Shown here: in pieces, positions 9,114-18,089 of the stretch
How the letters are laid out: every line of letters begins with the position of its first letter
How positions within the stretch are numbered: the first letter of the stretch is position 1
Source of the DNA: an uncultured Eubacteriales bacterium
Lineage (GTDB): Bacteria > Bacillota > Clostridia > Peptostreptococcales > Anaerovoracaceae
Length of the DNA: 64,000 nucleotides
NCBI GenBank assembly: GCA_949286985.1
Contig: CASEEM010000004.1
Coordinates: 31,164 to 95,163, forward strand
Direction of reading: 5' to 3'
Translations under genes and position numbers: made by a program
The notes under the pieces: model-generated
Told to the model about the DNA's origin: nothing
The model's database searches: none
Seen by the model: the letters and a program-made list of their open reading frames with translations, nothing else

Positions 9114-9422
9114 ATGAAGAGATATCGTATTGTTTCGCCGATTCGTTTTTTCATATTCATCTTTATCATCATCATGAGCTTGATTCTTTCCGTCTACGCA
9201 TTCGTCGGTGCTGCCGATACGGAGGCTTCGGCCACGGAGTCCTTCCGCTTAGTCAGCGTTCATGAGGGAGACACGCTCTGGACCTTAGCGGAGGATTACA
9301 GCGTCGCATCCGGCATCGATCAGGACATCCGTCAAATCGTTGCGACCATTTGTGACACGAACGACATCGAGCCGGATTCGGTACAACCGGGAGATACCAT
9401 CTTTGTCCCGGTCATGGAATAG
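9114..9422 (+). CDS. YneA-like SOS cell-division inhibitor (membrane-anchored LysM protein)
   Basis: Small 102-residue protein with a basic N-terminus, one membrane segment (about residues 11-33) and an extracytoplasmic LysM domain (about 44-101: VHEGDTLWTLAEDYS ... NDIEPDSVQPGDTIFVPV). This is the architecture of YneA, which blocks division during the SOS response in Bacillus. The strong AAGGAGG at 9101-9107 fixes the ATG at 9114. Regulation supports the call: a near-consensus promoter sits between two identical LexA boxes. Unlike in Bacillus, no lexA gene is next to it; the other side is ybaK. Sequence identity to YneA is low outside the LysM motif, so the role is inferred from architecture plus regulation. 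Confidence 0.8.
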   Translation: MKRYRIVSPIRFFIFIFIIIMSLILSVYAFVGAADTEASATESFRLVSVHEGDTLWTLAEDYSVASGIDQDIRQIVATICDTNDIEPDSVQPGDTIFVPVME

Positions 9423-9522
9423 TTAAGATAGGCAGAATACCTCGAACAGAGTTTGAGGCCATCTCAAGCAACAAATTACAGCATCTATCATTCACACCAT
9501 CCATAGCTTCGATAAGACAGAG

Positions 9523-9560
9523 AAAGAGTCCGCATGCCGCAAGGCACCGGACTCTTTTTC
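9523..9560 (+). terminator. Rho-independent terminator after the YneA-like gene
   Basis: AAAGAGTCCG (9523-9532) pairs with CGGACTCTTT (9548-9557), with a small inner GCC/GGC stem in the loop and a T-run after it. The 100 bases between the stop codon and this stem hold nothing I recognise. Confidence 0.87.
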
Positions 9561-9638
9561 TGTCCATTCAAATATTTCGCCTTTAGAAGTGTTTGATCGT
9601 GCGGGGGGCTTTCGACATTCGGGGGACTTTTCATAGCT

Positions 9639-9676
9639 ATAACTATTCCGAAAATTGTGATTTTAGGAATAGTTAT
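9639..9676. repeat. Long imperfect inverted repeat between convergent genes
   Basis: ATAACTATTCC (9639-9649) is mirrored by GGAATAGTTAT (9666-9676); inside, AAAAT/ATTTT pair over a TGTG loop. It lies between the YneA-like gene and the 3' end of sbcC. There is no T-run on either side, so it is not an ordinary terminator; it could be an sbcC 3' stabilising hairpin or a protein-binding site. Confidence 0.6.
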
Positions 9677-9706
9677 ATTTCTCTTCAGAAATGCCCTTTT
9701 CCTCCT

Positions 9707-12700
9707 TTAGACCCATTTCGCGCTGCTGCCGTTTTCATCCTTCGTAATCAGGAGCTGGTCATCCGTCACTTGCTTCAGCGTTTCGACATGAGAAATGATA
9801 CCGATGAGCTTCTGATTTCCGGTCATTTCCTGAAGCACACGAACGGCTTCTCCGAGCGATGTGCTGTCTAGAGACCCGAATCCCTCATCAATAAACATGA
9901 TATCCAGCGGTATGGACATAGAACGCGCCTGAATGCTGTCGCCGATTCCGAGGGCCAGCGATAAGGCCGCCATGAAGGATTCACCGCCTGAAAGCGAGCT
10001 GATTTCCCTCTCCTTACCCGTTACGGCCGAATATACAATCAGGTCTAAGCCTCGATTCTTTCCTTCGCCGGCTTTCTCGAGGGACTCCATCCGCATCTCG
10101 AATTGGCCGTCCGTCATCCTCGTGAATCGTTCATTTGCCGCATGAAGGATTTCGGAGAGATAGCGGCGCTGTATATAGGTCTCGATATCCATGCGTCCGC
10201 CGGTCGTATTGCCGGATAAGGACCGATAAAGCGACTGAATGGCATCATAGCGCTTCGAATCCGCCAGACGGTTCTTCCTTATCGTCATCAAGTCTTGCTC
10301 TGCCTTCCGATCGACCTCCAGATCATGGATGAGCTCGTAATAACGGTTCTCCGCGGCGGCTTTCTCCTCGGCCAAGCGATTTTTCTCTTGGCTAAGGATT
10401 TCGAGATTCGGGCGCGGCGCATCGCCGACAGCGAGGCGATTTTCGGCAAGAGCACTATGAATCTTGGTGAGACGGTCTTGATAATCGTTCAGAACGATTC
10501 GGAGCGTCTCCGCCTCCTCTTCCGAATGCTCTTCCAGGAGGATTTCCGCTTGCTCCGAGGTCATGGTATGCTCCCTCATCCATTTTTCAGCCGAAGCCTC
10601 GCGATCCTCAAGACGTTTCTTGAGCTCCGGAAGGCGGTTCGTCTCCATATCCAGGCGGTTTTGAAGTGCGAGGGCTCGTTTCTTCTTTTCCTCACACTCA
10701 AGAGTTGCTTGCTCCGCATTCTTTTGACTTTTCTCCGCTTCTTCGCGGTAGGTATGGAGAAGTGCCTCCGCCTCGTTCAGATTCTCGTAAAGAGGCTTTT
10801 CGAGGTTCTCAAACTGTTCGAGAAGGGTTCTTTGCGTCGCTTTCGAGGCTGTGAGAGTCCTTTCTTCCTCTGCGGTCTCTTCTGCGAGTTCATCCAGCTT
10901 CTCTTCCCCTTTCTCTCGTCTCTTCTTGATACGGAGCGCTTCCTCATGGTTCTCCTGAAGCTTTTCCTTCTGCTGCTTTAAGGCCTTCGCTTCCGTCTCG
11001 AGCACAGCATCGGCTTCTTCGAGGGATTTCGAGAGAAGGATGCCTTGATCTTCCGAGGAACAGAGCGATGCGACCTGCTCGAAATAAGCGTGCAGGGCTT
11101 CTTCCCTTTGCTCCTTTTTCTGAATGAACGCTGATTTCTTCTCTCCGGAGCGAGATGAGAGAGATTCCAGCTTCTTGCGGCTTTCGCGAAGCTCTTCCTC
11201 TTCCTTTTCCAGGATTTCCTTCGTCGGTACGTCGCCGGTCGGCATCGCCGGTGAAGGATGCTCCTTCGAACCGCAGACCGGACACGGTTCGCCCTCCTTG
11301 AGTCCCTGCGCGAGGATACCGGCCTGTTCGTCGAGGAGTGCTTTACGGTCCATCGAGACCTTTCGCTCCTGTTCGATGAAGGAAGCCATCATCCGTTGAT
11401 ATTCGCGATTGGCTTCCTCGGCTTCGGCTGCTGCCGTTTTCATTTCCTCGGTGCGCGTCCGGACGCGTTCCTGTCTCTTGAATGCTTCGCTCAGGGCCTC
11501 TTCCCTGCCGGAAGCTGCCAGGAGAGATGAAGCGGTATCTCCGAGTTCCAGAAGGCGTTTATCACCGTTCTTGAACTCTTCCTCCAGCGCTTCACGCTCT
11601 TTCAGAAGGCTCTCCAGCGATTCTCTTGCGGCGGCCGTCGCTTTTTCTTCACGGCGGATCGCTTTCATGACTTCTTCCCGCTTGCTCAGGATCTGACGCG
11701 ACTCGCGGACCTCGGTCTCGCATCTGCGAAAGCGTTCTTTCGCTTCTTCCGAGGACTTCTTCTGCTGATCTGCCCTCTTCTCGGATTCACGGACTTCGGC
11801 TTCTGCCTCAGGCAGGTTCTTTTGGGAATCTTCAATAATAGAGAGTGATTGCTCGAGATCGCGGGCCGCTTCGGCGCGCGGCTCGGCAATCTTTTTCCAC
11901 GAAAAGGCCTCCAGGATGGACTGATGAAGTCTCTCCTTCGCCTCCATCTCCGGCTTCCGTTCGAGAAGGCTTCGCTCTTTCGCTTCCTGCTCCTCGATGC
12001 GTAGGAAAATCTGCTCCCTGCTCTCTTCATTCGTGAGCTTCTGAAGCGCGCGGTCGGCATGCTGTGCGGCGATCCGGCGCTTTTCATCCAAGGCATGAGA
12101 GGATTTCTCGAGGTACTCATTCATCGCCTGAATGCGTTCGCATGCATCCGTCACATCGACGATGTTCATCTCCTCCTCACGGAGCAAGAGATCCAAGAGC
12201 TCCTGCAGGGCTTCGCCGGCTTCTTCCTTCGCATAATCCGGCGAGATCTTAATATTGGTCAAGACGGCACGCATCTTCGACTGATATTCCTTCATTCGGC
12301 CTTCCTGACCGGAGCGCATCTCTTTCAGGCGCTGCGTCAAATCGGCATACATCTCCGTGCCGAATAAGCGCCGAAAGATGTCGCGGCGTGTATTGGAATC
12401 GGCGCGCACGACCTTCATGAATTCACCTTGAGCAATCATGATGACCTGCATGAACTGCTCCCGCGTGAGGCCGATCAAGCTGTCGATCTTTCGGTCGATC
12501 TCCTTCGGTGGATATTCCGTGCCGTCCGGGAGGAAGAGCGTCTTTTGCTCGGCACGTCTCGTCCGCGTTCCTTTCTTTGTCGTATGCCAATAAGCGCCGT
12601 ACCGCTCGATGCGATATTCCTCTTCTTCATTTCCTACCGTAAAGGTGAGGGACACGTAAGGTGCCTTGTCCGAGGAGGCGAAATTGCTCTGGAAGTCGGC

Positions 12701-12892
12701 TTCGTTCTTCCTGGCGTCGCCGGAAGTCGCGCGACCGTAAAGGGCGAAGACAATGGCCTTGAAGATCGTCGATTTGCCGGAGCCGGTATCGCCGGTGATG
12801 AGGAAGAGATTCTGTTTCGGATGCGTGAAGTCGATTTCCGTTCTTTTGCCGTACGACCCGAAGGCTTCCATGACTAAATATTTCGGTCTCAT
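9707..12892 (-). CDS. sbcC: Exonuclease subunit SbcC
   Basis: SMC-like ATPase subunit of the SbcCD (Rad50-Mre11) nuclease that opens DNA hairpins and processes ends. Walker A GDTGSGKST is at residues 34-42. Long coiled-coil arms flank a zinc hook CPVCGSKEHP at about residue 535, and the C-terminal half has the ABC signature SLSGGESFMAALSLALG and Walker B IDEGFGSLD. Length of 1061 residues is typical. Its ATG overlaps the sbcD stop by four bases (ATGA), implying translational coupling. A GGAGGGTG ribosome site is at the end of sbcD. Confidence 0.96.
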   Translation of the reverse strand: MRPKYLVMEAFGSYGKRTEIDFTHPKQNLFLITGDTGSGKSTIFKAIVFALYGRATSGDARKNEADFQSNFASSDKAPYVSLTFTVGNEEEEYRIERYGAYWHTTKKGTRTRRAEQKTLFLPDGTEYPPKEIDRKIDSLIGLTREQFMQVIMIAQGEFMKVVRADSNTRRDIFRRLFGTEMYADLTQRLKEMRSGQEGRMKEYQSKMRAVLTNIKISPDYAKEEAGEALQELLDLLLREEEMNIVDVTDACERIQAMNEYLEKSSHALDEKRRIAAQHADRALQKLTNEESREQIFLRIEEQEAKERSLLERKPEMEAKERLHQSILEAFSWKKIAEPRAEAARDLEQSLSIIEDSQKNLPEAEAEVRESEKRADQQKKSSEEAKERFRRCETEVRESRQILSKREEVMKAIRREEKATAAARESLESLLKEREALEEEFKNGDKRLLELGDTASSLLAASGREEALSEAFKRQERVRTRTEEMKTAAAEAEEANREYQRMMASFIEQERKVSMDRKALLDEQAGILAQGLKEGEPCPVCGSKEHPSPAMPTGDVPTKEILEKEEEELRESRKKLESLSSRSGEKKSAFIQKKEQREEALHAYFEQVASLCSSEDQGILLSKSLEEADAVLETEAKALKQQKEKLQENHEEALRIKKRREKGEEKLDELAEETAEEERTLTASKATQRTLLEQFENLEKPLYENLNEAEALLHTYREEAEKSQKNAEQATLECEEKKKRALALQNRLDMETNRLPELKKRLEDREASAEKWMREHTMTSEQAEILLEEHSEEEAETLRIVLNDYQDRLTKIHSALAENRLAVGDAPRPNLEILSQEKNRLAEEKAAAENRYYELIHDLEVDRKAEQDLMTIRKNRLADSKRYDAIQSLYRSLSGNTTGGRMDIETYIQRRYLSEILHAANERFTRMTDGQFEMRMESLEKAGEGKNRGLDLIVYSAVTGKEREISSLSGGESFMAALSLALGIGDSIQARSMSIPLDIMFIDEGFGSLDSTSLGEAVRVLQEMTGNQKLIGIISHVETLKQVTDDQLLITKDENGSSAKWV

Positions 12893-14088
12893 ACTTCACC
12901 CTCCTTTCCTTCTTCCTCTCCCGTCCCGGCTGTCACTTCATTCAGGACCTCTCTCAGAAGCTCTTCTTCGTCTTCGGTGCATTCGCCGAGAAATTCCATG
13001 CAAAGGTCATAAGGCGATAGCTCTTGCTCCCCTCCTTTACCTCCGGCAGCGGAGTCTTTCAGCGCTCGGTCGCGCTTCCATGCGAATTTGATTTCGAGTA
13101 AATTCGGAAATGCTGCCTGCAGCTTTTCGCGAAGATCATAAGCGCCTTCCGGAGACCGCTCTGTCAATTGGACGGAAATATAATCCTCGGAGCTCTCTTT
13201 CGATCCCTCTTGAAGCACCTCCTCCGGCGTCCCTTTGATGATGCGAATGCCGTGAAGCGGCTGAAGCGGGATCGTTGCAAGCTGCAGCGATCCCTTTTCC
13301 CCGAGCGTGACCTCCGTAATACTCTTCTCTTGACCGGCCTCACTGAAGGAATAAGGCATCGGCGTGCCGGAATATCGGACGGTTTCTCTTCCCATGCGCA
13401 TCGGCTTATGGATATGGCCAAGTGCCGCATAATCAAAGGCTTCGAGCAGCGATGCGGAAACGGCGTCGATATTCCCGACCATGCGCGTTTCAGTCTCCGC
13501 ACGCTCCACATCGACCGCCGAAGAGCGGTCCGGCACATAGAATTGATGCGATACGAGGACATTTCGGCGTTCGTGATCAAGATTCTCGCGCTCCAGAAGC
13601 CTTTTGATTGCCTCTTCGTAGGAAAGGGAGTCCCCTTCCTCGATATTCAGGGTCTGCCGAAGCATCGACGGACGGACGAAAGGAAGGAGCAGGAAATCTA
13701 CATCTCCGTATTCGTCCGTGAGCGTCACGCGGGCCATGCGGTCCTCCGGCGTCTCCGGCGGAAGACCGATCAAATGAATGCCGCTCGTCTCAAGGAGTTC
13801 TCGATACGTATTGATTCTCAGGGCATTATCGTGATTCCCGCTGATGACCAGGATCGCCGTCTTCGGAGATCTTCGCCGCAGCTCGGTCAGAAACCAATCA
13901 AAGAGACGCATCGCCTCCCCGGAAGGCATGGAACGGTCGTAAATATCTCCCGCAATCACGACGGCATCCGGTCTCCGCTCCTCGGCCGCCTTCACGATTT
14001 GATTCAGCACATACGTCTGGTCCTCCGCCAAATCGCGTCCGTGAAGCTTCAGCCCGAGATGAAGATCGCTCAGATGGAAAAATTTCAT
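12889..14088 (-). CDS. sbcD: Exonuclease subunit SbcD
   Basis: Calcineurin-like phosphoesterase subunit of SbcCD. Metal-site motifs are present: FHLSDLHLG at the N-terminus, GDIYDR, SGNHDN and GHIHKP. I start at 14088 because the protein then begins MKFFHLSDLH as relatives do, with AAAGGAG upstream (spacing a little long); an in-frame ATG at 14115 would add nine residues. At 399 residues it is normal. It heads a two-gene operon with sbcC and lies directly after the terminator of the purine cluster, so it needs its own promoter, which I could not define. No LexA box is seen. Confidence 0.95.
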   Translation of the reverse strand: MKFFHLSDLHLGLKLHGRDLAEDQTYVLNQIVKAAEERRPDAVVIAGDIYDRSMPSGEAMRLFDWFLTELRRRSPKTAILVISGNHDNALRINTYRELLETSGIHLIGLPPETPEDRMARVTLTDEYGDVDFLLLPFVRPSMLRQTLNIEEGDSLSYEEAIKRLLERENLDHERRNVLVSHQFYVPDRSSAVDVERAETETRMVGNIDAVSASLLEAFDYAALGHIHKPMRMGRETVRYSGTPMPYSFSEAGQEKSITEVTLGEKGSLQLATIPLQPLHGIRIIKGTPEEVLQEGSKESSEDYISVQLTERSPEGAYDLREKLQAAFPNLLEIKFAWKRDRALKDSAAGGKGGEQELSPYDLCMEFLGECTEDEEELLREVLNEVTAGTGEEEGKEGEV

Positions 14089-14133
14089 AAAGGACGATTC
14101 TCCTTTCGTATTCATGCTCTGTCCATTTTACCA

Positions 14134-14171
14134 CAAAAAAAGACTCTTCCCTCCTTCCGGGGAAGAGTCTT
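14134..14171 (-). terminator. Terminator of the alaS-to-AICAR transformylase gene run
   Basis: Read on the minus strand, AAGACTCTTCC (14171-14161) and GGAAGAGTCTT (14150-14140) form an 11-bp stem followed by a run of seven T (14140-14134). Confidence 0.9.
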
Positions 14172-14187
14172 CCTTCAGATCTACAAT

Positions 14188-15375
14188 TTAGTGATGGAAG
14201 AGGCGGAATCCGGTATAAGTCATGACCATACCGTAACGATCGCAGGCCTCCAGCACTTCTTCGTCTCTGGTCGAGCCGCCGGGCTGTGCAATATATTCTG
14301 CACCGCTCTCCTTGGCTCTGTCGATATTGTCGCTGAACGGGAAGAAGGCATCCGAAGCGACGGAAACGCCCTTGACCTTTGCGAGAAGAGCCTTCTTCTC
14401 TTCGATGGTGAACGGCTCCGGCTTTTCGCTGAAAAGCGACTCCCAATCCATGTCGAGGCGGGATTCCGGCGTGTCCTCCATTGCAATATATCGGTCGATG
14501 AAATTATCCTTATTCGGACGCTTCGTTCCTTCCTTGAACGGAAGATTCAGAACCTTCTCGGTCTGACGAAGGTGCCAATTATCTGCCTTGCTTCCGGCGA
14601 GTCTGGTGCAGTGAACACGGGACTGCTGTCCGGCGCCGATACCGATGGTCTGTCCGTCCTTCGCAAAAGCGACGGAATTGGACTGCGTATACTTGAGTGC
14701 GATGAGCGCAATCAAGAGGTCCTGCTTCACTTCGAGCGGCATATCCTTCTTCGCCGTGACGACGTTCGAAAGGCATTCCTCCGTGATAGCGAGGTCGTTA
14801 TGGCGCTGCTCAAAGGTGACGCCGAAGACCTGCTTCTTTTCGATCTCCGCCGGACGATAATCCGGATCGACCTTCAGGATGACATAGTTGCCCTTCTTCT
14901 TCTGACGGAGCATCTCCAGCGCTTCTTCCGTATAATCCGGTGCGATGACGCCGTCGGATACCTCACGCTTGATCAGGCGTGCACAGGTCGCATCACAGCA
15001 GTCGCTCAGCGAGATGAAGTCACCGAACGAGCTCATGCGGTCCGTGCCGCGCGCTCTGGCATAAGCCGTAGCGATCGGCGACTCGTCCAGTCCTTCGATA
15101 TCATCGACGAAGCAAGCTTTCTTCAAGGTATCGCTCATCGGACGACCAATGGCTGCCGAGGACGGGCTGACGTGCTTAAAGGAAGCTGCTGCCGGAACAC
15201 CGGTTGCCTCTTTGATTTCGCTGACGAGCTGCCAACCGTTGAGGGCATCGAGCAGGTTGATATATCCCGGACGTCCGTTCAGGACCTCGAAAGGGAGATC
15301 GCTGCCGTCTTCCATATAGACCTGGGACGGCTTCTGATTCGGATTGCATCCGTACTTAAGTTCAAGATTTTTCAT
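14188..15375 (-). CDS. Stand-alone AICAR formyltransferase (PurH C-terminal activity only)
   Basis: Catalyses the formyl-THF-dependent conversion of AICAR to FAICAR, the ninth step of purine synthesis. The whole 395-residue protein matches the AICAR transformylase domain (LKYGCNPNQKPSQVY at the N-terminus, SFKHVSPSSAAIG with the catalytic Lys-His, and GQQSRVHCTRLAGSKADNWHLRQ). The N-terminal IMP cyclohydrolase domain of ordinary PurH is absent, and upstream sequence is intergenic, so this is a natural single-domain form and not a truncation. The missing activity is supplied by the purO-like gene two genes upstream. It is the last gene of the run, 62 bases after purB. Confidence 0.92.
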   Translation of the reverse strand: MKNLELKYGCNPNQKPSQVYMEDGSDLPFEVLNGRPGYINLLDALNGWQLVSEIKEATGVPAAASFKHVSPSSAAIGRPMSDTLKKACFVDDIEGLDESPIATAYARARGTDRMSSFGDFISLSDCCDATCARLIKREVSDGVIAPDYTEEALEMLRQKKKGNYVILKVDPDYRPAEIEKKQVFGVTFEQRHNDLAITEECLSNVVTAKKDMPLEVKQDLLIALIALKYTQSNSVAFAKDGQTIGIGAGQQSRVHCTRLAGSKADNWHLRQTEKVLNLPFKEGTKRPNKDNFIDRYIAMEDTPESRLDMDWESLFSEKPEPFTIEEKKALLAKVKGVSVASDAFFPFSDNIDRAKESGAEYIAQPGGSTRDEEVLEACDRYGMVMTYTGFRLFHH

Positions 15376-15437
15376 GGGTCTCGCCTCCTCTATGGACAGA
15401 ACCTCGAAGGCCCTGTAAGTTAAAGCTTCTATCGAGT

Positions 15438-16883
15438 TTACAGGTTGATCTCTGTCTCCAGCTCCTCATCGTCGGCATGACGGTCGAGAATCGGTTGAAC
15501 GACGGTCTCCAGGAACTCCGTGACTTGGGACGGGCTGCGACCGACATAGAGGGACGGATTCATCGCCGCGAGAATTTCTTCCTTCGTGAGACCGAAGGCC
15601 GGATCCTCTGCAATACGATCGATGAGATCGTTGTTTAGACCGTCCTTCTTGACGCGGAGCGTAGCCGCATGAGAATGAACACGGATCATCTCGTGGAGCT
15701 CCTGACGATTGCCGCCCTTCTTGACGGCCTCCATCATGATATTCTCCGTCGCAATGAACGGCAGCTTCTCCATGACGCGAGCATAGATAACCTTCGGATA
15801 AACGACCATGTCGCTCGAGATATTGATATAGAGATTCAGGATGCCGTCCATGGCAAGGAAGGCTTCCGGAACGGAGATTCTCTTATTCGCAGAATCATCG
15901 AGCGTACGCTCCATCCACTGCGTTGCAGCCGTGATAGCCGGATTCAGCGCATCGATCATGACATAACGAGCCAGCGAAGTGATACGCTCGGAACGCATCG
16001 GGTTGCGCTTATAAGGCATCGCCGAGGAACCGATCTGATTCTTCTCAAACGGCTCTTCCATTTCGCCGAAGGACTGGAGGATGCGAAGGTCGTTGGAGAA
16101 CTTCGAAGCGCTCTGTGCCAGACCTGCGAGAGACGATAAAATATTATAGTCTACCTTTCTCGTGTACGTCTGACCGGAAACCGGAACAGCGCCGCGGAAG
16201 CCGAAGTCTTCGGCAATCAGGCTGTCCAGCTGACGGACCTTGTCTTCATCGTCGCCGAAGAGGTCCATGAAGCTGGCCTGCGTTCCCGTCGTGCCCTTCG
16301 ATCCGAGCATGAGAAGCTCATCTCTTCTTCTCTCGAGCTCCTCGATGTCGAGGACGAGATCGTACATCCAAAGTGCGGCACGCTTTCCTACGGTCGTCAG
16401 CTGCGCCGGCTGCAGGTGCGTATAACCGAGGCACGGAAGGTCCTTATACGTATCGGCGAATTTTGCGAGGTTGCGGAGGACCTGAACGGTCTTCTCGATG
16501 ATGATGTCGAGGGCATCGCGCATGAGGATGACATCTGTATTATCACCGACATAGCAGGAGGTCGCGCCGAGGTGGATGATCGGCTCCGCCTTCGGGCAGC
16601 GTTTGCCGTAAGCATAGACGTGGCTCATGACATCGTGACGTACGACCTTCTCACGCTCTTCGGCAACCTCGAAGTCGACAATATCCTTCGCTGCCTCCAT
16701 CTCTTCAATCTGCTCATCCGTGATGTTGAGGCCGAGCTTCTGCTCTGCCTTCGCCAGGGCAATCCAAAGCTCATGCCAAGTCGTGAACTTTTTCTTCTCT
16801 GAGAAGATATACTTCATCTCATTGCTTGCATAACGCTTCGAAAGCGGCGAAACATATTGCATATGATCTGCTTGATAATCCAT
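15438..16883 (-). CDS. purB: Adenylosuccinate lyase
   Basis: Fumarase/aspartase superfamily lyase that releases fumarate from SAICAR and from adenylosuccinate. The superfamily signature appears as GSSAMPYKRNPMRSE, and the other active-site regions as HLGATSCYVGDNTD and TGTQASFMDLF. Length is 481 residues, matching the longer PurB subgroup. It begins one base after the purO stop and is followed by AICAR formyltransferase, so three late purine steps (PurB, formyl transfer, ring closure) are encoded together. Confidence 0.96.
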   Translation of the reverse strand: MDYQADHMQYVSPLSKRYASNEMKYIFSEKKKFTTWHELWIALAKAEQKLGLNITDEQIEEMEAAKDIVDFEVAEEREKVVRHDVMSHVYAYGKRCPKAEPIIHLGATSCYVGDNTDVILMRDALDIIIEKTVQVLRNLAKFADTYKDLPCLGYTHLQPAQLTTVGKRAALWMYDLVLDIEELERRRDELLMLGSKGTTGTQASFMDLFGDDEDKVRQLDSLIAEDFGFRGAVPVSGQTYTRKVDYNILSSLAGLAQSASKFSNDLRILQSFGEMEEPFEKNQIGSSAMPYKRNPMRSERITSLARYVMIDALNPAITAATQWMERTLDDSANKRISVPEAFLAMDGILNLYINISSDMVVYPKVIYARVMEKLPFIATENIMMEAVKKGGNRQELHEMIRVHSHAATLRVKKDGLNNDLIDRIAEDPAFGLTKEEILAAMNPSLYVGRSPSQVTEFLETVVQPILDRHADDEELETEINL

Positions 16884-16884
16884 A

Positions 16885-17592
16885 TTAATCCCCCAATCTC
16901 TTATTGAGAATCGTCGTCTCTACAGTGCCGTCCTTGCTGATCTTGAGAACGGCCAGCGAAATCTTGTTATCTTCATCGAGGTTCGTCCAAACAGCGTCCA
17001 TCAACTCTTCCGGCGTGCTCGGCAGGCGGAACTTCTTCGGTTCGCCCTCGAAGGTCGGAAGCGGGCTTTCATTGCCCTCATACGTATGGATAAGGTGACC
17101 GATGCCGGCCTCGCCTTCATATTCATAGAAGCATCGCTCCGTCCAGCCGCCTTCTCCGTCGCCGTCCTTCAGAATGCTCATGCGATACGTTCCCGAAACC
17201 GGGTCGATAAGGCAGCTGATTCTCGGCGTATAATGCGGTGGATCCGGCTCGAAGGTTCTCGTGCGAAGCGCTTCTTCAAAGCTTTTCCCCTCATTCAGGA
17301 AGGCTTCCACCGTATCGGTCTGGTCACCGTTGGTGACGATAACCTGTCCGGCCGCTTTCTTGACAGGATAATAGATGATCAAGCTCGGGTCCGTGACCTT
17401 CGACGGATCATGCGGCTCGATTCGGACATTCTCGCCCTCCTGAAGGAATACGCGATTACGACTGTTCTCGCTTCGTCCCATGATGAAATAAGCGGCAAGA
17501 ACGGCATCCTCCGTACGGCCGACAAGAATGCCTCGTCCCCAATAAGGATTGCGTGTGAGATCCTTGAGATGATAAAGCGTACTGTTATTCAT
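16885..17592 (-). CDS. purO: IMP cyclohydrolase, archaeal PurO type
   Basis: Closes FAICAR to IMP, the last step of purine synthesis. The 235-residue protein resembles the PurO/IMP_cyclohyd family first known from methanogens: an N-terminal NPYWGRGILVGRTED strand-turn and YFIMGRSENSRNRVF, then YHxPRISC-like substrate-contact region (HYTPRISCLID). It is unrelated to the PurH cyclohydrolase domain. Adjacent single-domain AICAR formyltransferase and purB strongly support the role. Its start overlaps the end of ruvX by eight bases. Similar split arrangements are annotated in Lachnospiraceae. Confidence 0.85.
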   Translation of the reverse strand: MNNSTLYHLKDLTRNPYWGRGILVGRTEDAVLAAYFIMGRSENSRNRVFLQEGENVRIEPHDPSKVTDPSLIIYYPVKKAAGQVIVTNGDQTDTVEAFLNEGKSFEEALRTRTFEPDPPHYTPRISCLIDPVSGTYRMSILKDGDGEGGWTERCFYEYEGEAGIGHLIHTYEGNESPLPTFEGEPKKFRLPSTPEELMDAVWTNLDEDNKISLAVLKISKDGTVETTILNKRLGD

Positions 17593-18019
17593 GGCTCCTC
17601 CTATCCATATAACTCTGCAGTATCAAGACGGCCGCCTGCTTGTCGATGACCTTCTTGCGATTCTCGCGGCGGACATCGGCCGAAATTAGGATTTGCTCCG
17701 CCATCTTCGTGGTAAAGCGCTCATCCTGCCACTCGACCTGTACCGAAGCAAGACCTTCGCTCCGCAGCTTGTTCTCTATCATGGTGCGGAATTCGCGCAC
17801 TTTTTGTGTCTGAATGCTGTCGCTTCCGTCCAAATTGAGCGGAAGACCGATGACAACCGTATCGCATTCATATTCGCGAACATAATCAAGGACCTTCGAT
17901 GCATCCTTGCGAATCCCGACGCGTTCAATCGTAGTAACTCCTTGGGCAGTGATGTCCAACAGGTCACTGACAGCGACTCCGATGGTCTTATCTCCGACAT
18001 CGAGGCCGAGCTTTCTCAT
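17585..18019 (-). CDS. ruvX: RuvX/YqgF family Holliday junction resolvase-like nuclease
   Basis: RNase H-fold protein of the YqgF/RuvX family, linked to rRNA processing and suggested Holliday junction resolution. The N-terminal acidic strand GLDVGDKTIGVAVSD, central GLPLNLDGS and C-terminal DERFTT with a following conserved aspartate-containing segment (VIDKQAAVLIL) are all present. Length is 144 residues, normal. It is part of the classic alaS-ireB-ruvX order, and its 3' end overlaps purO. Confidence 0.93.
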   Translation of the reverse strand: MRKLGLDVGDKTIGVAVSDLLDITAQGVTTIERVGIRKDASKVLDYVREYECDTVVIGLPLNLDGSDSIQTQKVREFRTMIENKLRSEGLASVQVEWQDERFTTKMAEQILISADVRRENRKKVIDKQAAVLILQSYMDRRSHE

Positions 18020-18039
18020 AAATATCCCCTTTCAAGCAA

Positions 18040-18077
18040 AGAAAGCAGGCTTCCGGCATCCCGGAACCCTGCTTTCT
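18040..18077 (-). other. Intra-operon hairpin between ireB and ruvX
   Basis: AGAAAGCAGG (18040-18049) pairs with CCTGCTTTCT (18068-18077), with an inner TTCCGG/CCGGAA stem. On the minus strand it is followed by TTGCTTGAAA, not a clean T-run, so partial termination or mRNA processing is more likely than full termination. Confidence 0.6.
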
Positions 18078-18089
18078 CTCATTCGATTC

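Noticed and set aside
14188-15375. purH truncated by mutation
   Set aside because: The protein has a clean start and a complete transformylase domain, and the missing activity is encoded by purO in the same gene run, so it is a natural single-domain enzyme.
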